The translations under genes and the position numbers were made by a program. Positions 49,201-61,200 of a stretch of DNA of 64,000 nt are shown piece after piece. Every line of letters begins with the position of its first letter. Positions within the stretch are counted from its first letter, which is position 1. The stretch is from Siphonodentalium dalli (taxonomy: Eukaryota; Mollusca; Scaphopoda; Gadilida; Siphonodentaliidae), in assembly GCA_032622095.1 (NCBI GenBank), contig CP136061.1, positions 47,499,797-47,563,796 on the forward strand, in the 5' to 3' direction. A model generated the notes under the pieces. The model made no database searches, had not been told where the DNA came from, and saw only the letters and a list, made by a program, of their open reading frames with translations.

Positions 49201-52200
49201 GGAATGATTTTTGTTATGTGAGAGCAGTTTGGAGAAGTAAGGTGGTTGTCAGATATGAAGAAAGGGACATAATGGTATAATTATTTTATTCAATTAAACT
49301 GACGTGACACAAATTGATAGAACATCAAAGGAATCAAAGCATGGCTGCCGATACCGTTATTGTTGATCAGCCATCGTGCAACGATGTTTATTTATTAGCA
49401 ACAATGTCAATTTCATAACTGGTGTTTGTGTAAGTAATTCTACGAAATAGAGCGCTATTGTATTAACTTTTAACACTATATTGTACCATTGTTCCCTTAT
49501 AACATAGTGCATGCTCAATTTAATGCAACTAATCGACTTGGGATTCTAGAGTCGACTTTTGGTGAACAGTTCATCGATGTCGACTAATCACTTCAACACT
49601 ACTTACCAATATGCATACTAAACAGATATAAAGCCTTACAAATATGCATACCATACTGAACCGGGTTTAGGCCCAGGGGGCCTTTGTTTTATTTGAGCTC
49701 AAAAACCCAAGTGGGCTTAAACTCGGATATGGACCTTTGCAAACCAAAAATCCAACGAAATCGGGACAGTAAAACTGATGAAATATATGAAAGCCGATCT
49801 AACGCCGAGTATCGGGAAATATACCCGGCTTCCAGATTAAGCAAAGGTAAGTATAAGTTACTTTGAGAAAGTAATTTTTCAATTAAATGTGAATATTAAA
49901 ACATTATAATAACACTTCCAGTCTTGTTCCCATAAATGACACTATTTGTATTAAAGCAGTGTGGGTTATCGGTAAATCCCGTATCTATAGTCTATACTAT
50001 AGTTTATATCAATGTTCAGACTTAATCCGATTAGTATAATAATAAACCCGGCGCTTTACTCGTGACCCGTTGTCCACATAGAGGATGTTACAATAGCGAC
50101 TATTTGCGTGTTTAACAAAAGCCAGTGAGTGTAATTAATTAACAGTAATGACAAAAGACATGACTATGTATTTCTGCTAAAACATATGAAAAAGCACGTG
50201 TTTGAATATTTAGAGTTATCGCTCCTAAACTGTTTATACTGTAAAATGTGAACAAAATGCAGTTTAAAAATGTTAATGTCGATAACCTTTATTTTAGTTT
50301 TGAGTGTATAACGTTGACGTAGTTTGGAAGACATGGTTTTTGAATGACAAGTTCCCCTTCTGCCCATTATTATACCCACTGTGTGTTTACATAACCAGGA
50401 AGCCAATTCTTTGTGTTTGGCCACCTGTAGGAACATACCGACGTTGTCACTGAACACGAAAAATATGTTTTTACAGTACCGTTGTTGACAGGTGCGCTGT
50501 GCACGTGCATGGCTATTTGAAGCGATTCATGTTTACAGCGTTCTCATCTATACGCCGTTAGCGATTGGGTTCTTTTGTATTTGATGTCTGTTAACGATTG
50601 GTTTCCCCGGGAAGTATAATTGAATAAACAAATGAGGTTTTAAGATTCACTTTATTTTATTTTATTTTATTGAATATTCTCACTTGCCTACGAAGTATAA
50701 TTTTCCGTTTTTAATATAAATATTATATTTCTCGAGTTCGTCAATCTGTTTTGCTGTCTACAAGCTGATAGCAAATACTTACTTACCACCGCTGAAATTG
50801 AACAAAATTTGGGGTGGGCCTAAACTCGAATATACCCCTGTGCATGGAATTTGGCCAAAAGATATGGGAGGGCTTAAACACGGGCATGGGCCTTGAGCCG
50901 GGTCAGTACGGTACTAAATAGGTATAAAGCCTTACCAATATGTTGTTTTGTTGTTTTCCAGCAGTTTCTCAGTTGCCTGTTGAACTCTAATGAAGAAGCT
51001 CGGCACAGCTTTATAAATGAGTGGTGTCTCAGATCTGTAAAGGAAGAAACAGCGTTCTTTAGATTATTTACATAAACCTTGTTATAACACTTCCATTCGG
51101 TGGTGCTTATTATTAAAAAAGAGACTGTAATTTATTCAATTCCTTACACATATTTAATTTCGTGCAGTACTATTTTTCGTTCAGTTTTAAAATCGTATAC
51201 TTTAATTTGAGCACTTTGCACAATTTCAAAATGACAAAATTATTTTCATTAAAGCTTTGTATCCGATGGCAGTATCCATCGTAACTGTTCCTGAAGGTAG
51301 CTGCATGTATAAAGACCATCTCAATGTACATGCTCACTGAGTAAATAATCACTTCCTTACATGGTTGTGATGATAGTCATTTATACTCTTCTTGGTCCAA
51401 TGATAAATATAATAGCTAAGAGATCATTGACATGAAATATATTGGACGATAGTTAAAAGTGACCATGTTAAATAGCGTGCTAGGTAAGCTTGATTTCACA
51501 ATTCACCACATATTTTATAGTCGAGTAACATATACAATATATGACCCATAAACTTTTCCCCGTATATTTGCTATTTTTGAACTTTTTGTGCCATACTATT
51601 TTTCACTCAGTTTTAAATTCGCACACATGTGAGTGTGTGAAAATACTACTGAGTGAATTTAAACACGAGTAAGGTACATTAAAATTTCAACCTATGTTAT
51701 TAGATACCCAATGTTGCATTCTCAGTAAATACAATGGAAATTATCGAGTTTGCTCTAGGGTGATCCTAGGTTCTCTCTCAAGGGGGATGACAGCAGTGTT
51801 CATGCTGTCGGTGGCCAAATTGGCCAATAGCCAATCTTTATCGAATTTGGCTAATAAAAATTTCATTTGGCTAAACTTTTGGCCAAATTATTTTTACCCC
51901 AAATGGATATGGAAAGCTAATTAAAAATAAAAAGCGCTGAATAAACTTGTATGCTTTGCAGAAAGTTGTTATCAGTGAGCACAATGAATAGGTGAAAACC
52001 TAGTGATGACGCCAGTGATGAGGCTGTTGTTTTATGGAGTGTTTTTGTAATGTCCAATAAATTGGTGGATCGGAATAGTATCCATCATTCACCGCACATT
52101 ATCAAACTGCACGAGACAGCAACAGGTAAGCTCTAACATTTAACCAGCCTAATCGTCAAAATGCTTAATCTGTACACTGGTTATGTAATGTTTTGTTGAT

Positions 52201-55200
52201 TAGACAGTCTGTAAGATAAAAATACCTAAATGCATTGTTCCTTAATTGGATGACCAGGTGAGCAGTTCTTAACTCAATGGTTGCGTAATGTGTCATAAAC
52301 TGCATCCCGTCTAATAACAACCTGGCTTCACATCATAAAAGGTTTGAATACAATATATATTCAACAGTTATCACCTTACTATAATAAGCAATAGTTAGCG
52401 ACCGTCATGGCGTCAGCGACATAGAGTTGTTACAATTGGTTTAGCGGATTTATGTGATTATAATTATATAGAATGTTAGTTTCATGTTTGTGAATTTCGC
52501 TTCAGGTAACAACTCCCATAGTTCATCTGAACAAATATTAAAGGAGAGTAAAAACATGAAGGAAATACAAGTAACAACCATAGCCAAAGCAGAACAGTCC
52601 ATCGTTTTTGCGATGAAAAATTTCTGACTTTGATTTTCACTGGGCTTTTTGCATATAGTATTTTTGCAATATTTTGTATTAATGCTTTACATGAATTGAT
52701 CTGTCTGTGCAATATAAAAAATACCTATGTTCGTATAATATTCTCTTTAAAATTGATTTTGTGTTATTTTAGTTATGATTTTATGCTGAGTAACAAATAA
52801 AGTTTAAAACAAATATTTTAGCCATTAATTGTGAAGCGCCGAGAACATTTAATTTGGCCAAAGTTTTTTTTAATTTGGCCAAAGTTTTTTTCATTTGGCT
52901 AATAAAATTTTCATTTGGCTAAACTTTTGGCCACAAGATTTTTCGGTCCAGCGCGAACACTGGATGACAGAATTATATTGCTGAAGGCGTTGTAACAATA
53001 ATTCATTCACATGGGTTATAACTTCCTATGTCAAAGAACTGGTACTATAATCCAGCCCAAATTGTTGTCAGTTAGCAAAAGAGTATGTTAAACTATCATG
53101 ATCATTTCACAGTGGTGGTCCTTGGTTCAAATCCTGCTCAAGACATAGAGTAAACATTGGTGGCTTGAAAGCTTGGCATATTGACATAATATCTAGTAGT
53201 TGCTAACATGGGCACGATAATTGATCAGTTATCTATATAGAGTAATAAAGTTGCATACACACCTCCAGCAGAATGGATAACTATGCTTGGTTTCTCCCTG
53301 ATGAACAAGACGTCCTTCCTGCTTAAGCCACTTCATTATACTCTTGTCAGCTTCCTAAAATGTTACCATTAAGAAGAGCGGTAAAATGTTACAGTACCAA
53401 CTTATAGTCATATTTAAGATATAAGCTGAGCCACCAATACAGACACTACCCTAAGTATTCACTCTGTAAAAATGAAAAAGGAATATCTGCTAGGAATATA
53501 TGATAAACCCATTAACACTCCATCTACAGTAATGCCCTAAATAATCGACTCCTTAACCACAGCAGAATTATGACTAATAGCTTTCCGATGAATGTCAACA
53601 AGCCATATTTCCGACTAAATCCTGAAAAATTACCCATAATTCTGCTGTGGTTAAGGAGTTGATTATTTAGGGCATTACTGTAACACTCTTAATGCATATA
53701 TTGAATATTCAGGGATTATATGCTGCAGGAGGTGACTTGAAAGTTTGCCACTGAAATCAGAAATTTTGTTTTCAGTAATAGAATGAACTGCACGACATAC
53801 CTTGACATAGATTCCCGAGAAATGTGTGACCTCTGAAGTGAACTTTCCACTGGGGTCGACTGGACAAATCATTGGCATATCCTTTGTTATGATTCCATTA
53901 GCTAAGCATACTCTGTAATCATCCTAAAATAATCAGCAAAAATAATAAAAAGCTAAATATTAACACCCAATCAGGATAATATAAAACATAAAATAATAGA
54001 AGCCTTCTTATTACCAATTAATAAGTGCTGTAAACAGCATCATTATTTTCCCTCAGCTCTTCAAAATTGTGCGAACGCTATTCTAATAAAACGATTTCTA
54101 AATGGTCAAATTAATTTGAGTTATCAAAATGTAACACAACCTTTTCAATAATTGAGATTTTCCTATATATTCAAATTATGTTACAATTTGTTGACGAGTC
54201 TTCTTAACACAACCAGTGCAAACATTTACACTTGCAATTTGAATGTTGAAATACACTGTTTTGGTCGGAAATCTTCTGCGTATATAGGTATTTTTTTAGA
54301 TACCTCTTACCTAATAACGTATACATAGTTTTGGGGATCGCACGAACCATGTCCGTTTAAATTACTACAATTCCAAAAGTCAAATTTAATAATATAACAG
54401 GTTATCTATTTGTCCACTGTGATTGTATATAGACGGTCAGTGCAAGATATTTCACTAGTTTAGGATACAAGGAACATACCTCTCCAAAATAGGGTGCCTG
54501 GTGTACGACACCAGTACCACTCTCTGATGTGACGTATGAGTCTGTTAGAATTTTGAATGCTCCAGTCTTCTGTTTCATCTACAAGTGATAAATACTCGAG
54601 TTAGGTTTTCTGTGAATAGTTGATTGTTGACGAGCATTAATATGTCTATTGATTTGTAAATTGTTTTCTAGATGATCTCATGAATCTCTACATTGGCTTA
54701 TGCCCGCAGAGATCATATCCCACCTGTTCAAAACAATGAGAACTTTTGTTTTGACCTGCTCTGACAGGGAACTTTCTAACAAAGAACAAACAATGCAGGG
54801 AATATATTTCTTTGTTAATACTTGCTCCGTAATAATCTATTTCACAGTAGGGGGTGGTCCCAGCTTGAGATTGCATGATTTTTGTGACTTTTTCAGCCGA
54901 TATTGCAATAAATATTGAATTGATTACCCAAGATAAATTCCATGATGAATGTGACGCAAAACAAAATCGGCTCATCAAAATCATTTAATTCCAAGATAAA
55001 ACCTTCATCTACTGTGCAATACATTGTTAACCCTTTACCCAACAAACCGGCCAAAAACGCCCAATTAAAGCTTCAACAGCCTAAAATATCTTCGGTCTGT
55101 CTCAATAACACCATATAAATATGGATATCATTGGAACCGGTTCATTGACCACATTGTGATGGTTACAGTTATGCCCTGTGCCAATCAGACCTTCGATTTT

Positions 55201-58200
55201 GAGGTGCGCAATTGCGCTTGCGCGCCTTGGCGCGCGCGGATTTAAAAACCAGCGAGTTATTAAATGCGCATGCCAAAAATTTCAAATGCGCGCCTCGGAA
55301 TTTGCAACCAGTGAACGAGATTTTAACAAACAACACACCAATGGTTAAACGCCGACAAGACTATTCACCATGTATCTTTCTCAGCAGTGATGATGTTGAT
55401 TACGAACCTGGTAACAAAGATCAAAGCGGCGTCTTTCGCACTCAATGATTGGTGTGACACCTCGTCACAACTGCTGCATGTGCGAGTTCCCGCAAAAAGC
55501 GTGTCAATTCTTTGGCGGCCTCGTTTGATGTTTCGGCATGCGGGATTCACCGATTCATTTGAATACTAGATTAGGGTTTAACTGTATCATCATTCATGTC
55601 GGATAGTGACTCATCAAGATCTCATGACGATACGCAGGGAAGTCGGAGGGTTTGTGTAATATTGCGAGCGAAAGGACATCCCTTTCGTACTAACCCCAGC
55701 TCCTGCCTTCGGCAATCGGCGATGACCGTATCGATATTAGGCCCATAAAAATAGCTATTCAATTCGGAATGGATGCTATTCAATTACAATAATTGACTAG
55801 CTATATACTAATCAAAATTTTGACAGTATAATTTGCTCCCTGGCAATCTGATTCCGGTGAATCTGATTGCGGTAACAAATCGGATTCCACTTCCGAGTTT
55901 GAAGCTTTAATCGAGTGTGATGAGCATGCGCTCTCAGACGCGGAAGTCGACTAATTACCATGATCAGATTCACCGCGATTGCCGGATTGTTGATGTTATT
56001 ATCATGTGGACTATATATTGTACAATATAAACATATGTTTTTATTTCTGTTTCTGTTGCCACACTTGGAATTAAATGTGTGTATCATTATACTTGTGTTT
56101 GTCTTTATTCAGTAATCATTTCATCGATGTTAATTTGAATTGTGCTCCCTCAAAAAAGGCGCGCGCAAATCCCAAAAGCTCCGAGCGATATATCGCGCAC
56201 CTACGTTTTCCAAATTCGAAGGACTGGCCAATGCATTATCTTATATATGTGAGTCGACCATAGGTCGCCTCACATATATAAGAGAATGCATTGGCCTAAA
56301 AAATATTTTTTTTTAACACTTTTTACCATTTTTTCTTACATTTTTTAACAATTTTTATAATATTTTCCTACATTCTTCTACACAATTTTATCATGTTTAA
56401 TATGTGCTAAGCCAATGCATTCTCTTATATATGCGAGGCGACCTATGGTCAACTCGCATATATAAGAGAATGCATTGGCACAGGGCCGTTCTGTTGGGTA
56501 AAGGGTTAAGGAAAAATAAGTAATAGTAACTAAATAATATACTACCTGCATTATTTGTTCGATATTATAAACTTCCTAGTTAGAGTAAAATAAAGTTTAA
56601 ACTGGTGGAGAATGAACTCTACGGGCATAGCATGACCTAATTGATTTCCTAATATTTTTGTTTCCCATCTGTGTCTTGGGGGCACAAATCTGCCAACATT
56701 CTGTTCTTTCTTTTTGTAAAAATCCAGGGGATAAAAATCCGGAAGTCCCTTCAGCTTTTGTAAGTCATTTCAAAGTATTATCAATGTTCCTTCATTGTTT
56801 AAAGGTACTCAATCCGATCAGATGCTCCTAAATTACTATTTTGTATCGATTTTTGAAGTTTGCTATTTGTATTGTTTGTGGACCAGAAGCACGTGGTCAA
56901 ATGGACGAAGATGCGGATGAATGTGGATAACTCTAAAATCAAGTGGTAATAATAACCACTTGATTTTAGAGTTATCCATCTTCATCCGCATCTTCGTCCA
57001 TTTGACCACATGCTTCTGGTCCACAAACAATAAAAATAGCAAACTTCAAAAATTTATATCTAATTACCCTGAGCTTTGATGGGTGGTGGGTTCCTCGACT
57101 CAAATCAAATATTTTTTACCACCCATGCCAAAGAAATAGTAATTTAGGAGTGTCTGATCGGATTGAGTACCTTTAAACTCTTGATGAAACTTGTAATTTC
57201 AAAATAAATGGCTGAAAACAGCTAAAAAATTTCCCAAAATAAAGCTAAAATTTATAGTGTGGAAACAGCCATCTCTGTACTCTGATTATAAAACTTTCAC
57301 TGATATATCTTCATGACGTATTTATTAGAAGTAAACTTAAGTGTAACAGTATTATAATGTTCCAATCAAATTAAGAACAAAATTTTAACTCACATGCTGA
57401 AAGTATGGGAAGAGAGGTTTATAATGCTTTCCCTTCAACGTCTTTCCTTTAAATCTGTTAAAAAAGCAAACAAGAAATAAGGAGAGGGTCAGTCACATGT
57501 ACTAAATGCAGTATTGAAATTTACTCAAGCCTTGAAATAGTGTGGCTGGCATTTGCAGAATGAGGTCCCCAGAGGGGGAATTTAGTGACGCTATCCCGCA
57601 CAGTGGGCTATCATTACCAAATTAACCCTCTGGGGACCTCATTCTGCTTAGGCCTCAACTGCTATGGGAGACCTGGGATCAGATTGAAGTCTCCCAGTTG
57701 AAGAAGGTGAGTATTGCTCATTAGTCACCGATTATGCATTTAATCTTTCTTCTGCAAATTAGGGGATATAGAAACTGATCAGAAGGGAAAAAGTAACTAA
57801 AAACAATGTTAATTTGAGACTATAGATAATTTCCAGAAGATGAGGTGAGGGTGAATTAAGTGATGCTATCCTGCTATGCGGGGAAGCATCACTAAATTCA
57901 CCTTCTGGGGACCTCATACTGCAAATGACAGGCACACTACATCAAGGCTTGAATGTACTTTTGCAAACATTAAGTGACTTTTGTATTCTTTGTTACAGTC
58001 CTCAAGGATCAATTTGAAAATATGTTAATATACCAATAACATGATTTTGGAGGGTGTTAAGGTTTATTAACGGCCCGACAGGAATGATTAACAGCCTGAG
58101 GGCTTATTAGTGGACCAAGACCCAAGTTGCAGCTAATAGGCCCGAGGGCTGTTAATCATTCCTGGAGGGCCATTAATAAACCATGACGTCTCACAAAAAT

Positions 58201-61200
58201 CATGTTATTACTATTATTACCACTCCGTCCTCAAGTTATCGGTGACTTAACCGGAAGCGGACGTCAGTCGTTAACGAAAACAAAGATTCATTGATGCCTG
58301 CTTCCGGTCAACTTCGCCTCAAAATTATCGAATCTCACCATGTGGGTAAAATACAGTTAATCTACCAGAGAACGCTCTAGTGGCATTAATATTCTGTACG
58401 CATTTTATTGAAGAGAAAATGGTTTTCAGTATATCAATAGCTTAGAGCAAACAGTTTCATTCATCTGGAGTTCTGTCATACTTACTAGGATGGCTTATAA
58501 CAGCCTAATGCGGTATATACCTCACTAAGTTACTGAACCACTGGGGCCTCTTCTATTGTACTTACAGAGTTATAATTAGTGATTAGCATAATGAAACCTA
58601 CTTTTCTAGCACAGTGTATTCTTCGGGTGTTTTGAACAGTGCTTCCAGTCTGGCCTCCATCATGATATAAACCTTTGAGTGAGCATCGTCTAGAAAAGAA
58701 CAAATACATAAAATAATTCACATGCATACTCCATACAAATAAACTTAGCAAATTCTGGAAATCATCCCGTCTAATCTGTTCCTAAGCAATCAACCAATCA
58801 GGGCCCATTAAATTTTATTTGAAAATTCACCCAGAATTTTCTCCCAAATTCAATTCCCTTTAATTTGTTCAGATACAAAAATCTAGATAGGTTTTCGTTG
58901 AAGATATAACAGCTAAAAGGCACTAAAAGTGACATTCTGTAGATTGCTTAACCCTTTAATGATGGTAGCATTAAAGATCCTGTGCCAGTGCAATCTCTTA
59001 TAGATAGGAGTCTCCCATAGAGAGCCTCGCAAATATAAGATAATGTACTGGCTTACAAGGTCATGGTAAATATTGTTAGGCCTATGTATCCTTTTATATA
59101 TGCGAGGCTCCATATGGGAGACTCGTATATATAAGAGAATGCATTGGCGCAAAATTTCAGGAAGCTCCTGCCATGAAAGGATTAATAGAAACTGTAGGAA
59201 ATTATATATTTTAGCCGATTTCCAGAAACTAAAATAAAGATATCTTATAAAAATATCAATATTCAACTTGATCAAGTAGTGATAACATACCTCTGACTTT
59301 AACATAGTCCAATTCAGGATTGACACATAGCGATAGGTTGCTAGGCAGGGTCCATGGTGTTGTAGTCCAAGCTATCATTGACACGTCTGGTGATTCATCC
59401 AAAGGAAAACTCACAATAACTGAAATGAGAAAGTCATGTTATCTGGCGAATTCTTAACAGTGAAATCTATCTGATATTATGTATTTACTAACCATTCATT
59501 TGTTCTGGTATGTTAATTTTATTACGTCAATGTAACTTTATTAGTTTAGTAAAACTTGATTGATGTCATTATCTTTTAAGATTGTGTAAGTTACAAAGGG
59601 AAACATCATGCTGTGCTAAATGACTTGTTTGTTTAGTTTCGTTAAGGTTTAACCCTTTCCATGCTAAATACACCTTGACGAGTAGTTCCCTTAGGAAATG
59701 TTCAGATAAAAAGTTCAACAAATGACCATAGTTGAACTGATTATCGGAACATTTCCCACCAATTAATAGGAATCATTCTGCTTTTGTTTATCTTTTTTCT
59801 GTCTGTCATTATTTTTATTACCTGAACACCCCTCCAAATGAATAATCCACCATTTCATTGTATACGTTTATAAATCCATTCAGTATAGAATGGGTTTAAA
59901 GGTGTACTGTACACTATATCCGATCATTTACGGGATTATCTCCTTTTATTCTCAACAGAATATGCAACAAATGAATGAATTTGAGCCACGGATGAGTTAA
60001 AAATACACTTGTTCCCTGTGAAGATGCAAACAACATGGTAATTATAATGAAAATCAATTGATGACTCCAGCTATAAATGCATTTCCATTATAATTATCAT
60101 GTTTTTTGTATCTTCATAGAGTACACAAGTGTATTTTGCACTAATACATAGCTCAAATTCATTCATTTGTTGCATATATTCTACTGAGTACAAAAGGAGA
60201 TGGTCCTGTAAATGGTTGCATTTAGTATACAGTACACCTTTAACAACATTTTAGCCATTTGGCAATATAACGACATGAATGACATTGCATTTGGAATATA
60301 ACCCTGATGCTCCGAGTAGGCAATACTGATAAATATTTTAGCTATTTTCAAAATCAGAGAAATAGATATATCCTTTCCCCCTAAACTGGGTTATCAACTC
60401 ACCAAAGCACAAAATAAATCCAATGATGCATGCCCAAGTTACAAGCTGAAATTTTCATCTGGAAACAAAATTAAGAAATTCCCATGTCAAACAAGGGCTG
60501 TAACTCTGGTAGAAATGAATTGATGAAACCCGTAGTGTGTGAATATTACCGCATGCTGGGTTATCACCATGCCAAAGCACAACCAAATCTGATTATCCAC
60601 ACCCGAGTTACAAACTGAAATGTTCGAATGGACACCATGCAAAAGGACAACAAAATCTGATAAACGCCAGAGTTACAAAGTGATATTTTTGTACAGACAA
60701 AAATTCACAAATTTCCAATACAACCAAGGACCATACACTGGTAAAAATTTATTGACGAAACCAGTCGTATGTGGGTATCATCCCCCCCAACCTGTGCTAG
60801 CACCATGCCACAGGACAATGAAATCAGATCATTAACATCTGAGTTGCTAGTTGAAATGTTTGTACAGGCAGATGAACGGAGCATTGCGGGGGTCAGAGAC
60901 ATTAAGTATCAAAAAGTGACTTCTGTTTATATGTGTTGTTTCATAACTACCTGCTGGGTCGACCACTTCTTTATAGTTCTGTCCTGATTCAAAGTTTGAT
61001 AGTGGTGTGCTGCAAGCAGTTGAGAATGGCATCACCTAAAAATAAGTGAAATTCGGAAAAAGTCGAAAGTGGTTCACAATTTGCAACACCAAGCATGCAT
61101 ATGACCCCGATGTTAGGATGATGTAATGTTCATTGGTGTAAATGAATATCTTTACTAATCATTATCAGAAAAAACAACTTTATATTTTTATAAGCATTGG

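Larger units (their letters stand above)
54770..56640. repeat. MITE family B copy hosting nested insertions
   Basis: The left part to 55029 and right part from 56506 belong together: ctatttcacagtaggggg, gaattgattacccaagataa, then after the insertion ggaaaaataagtaatag. Inserted at TTA is family A (55030-56505), which itself holds a hAT-like element. Confidence 0.7.

Noticed and set aside
55212-55448. 78-codon ORF with Arg/Ala-rich start and acidic end
   Set aside because: Lies in the GC-rich end of a hAT-like element; no recognised domain and no support as a host gene.
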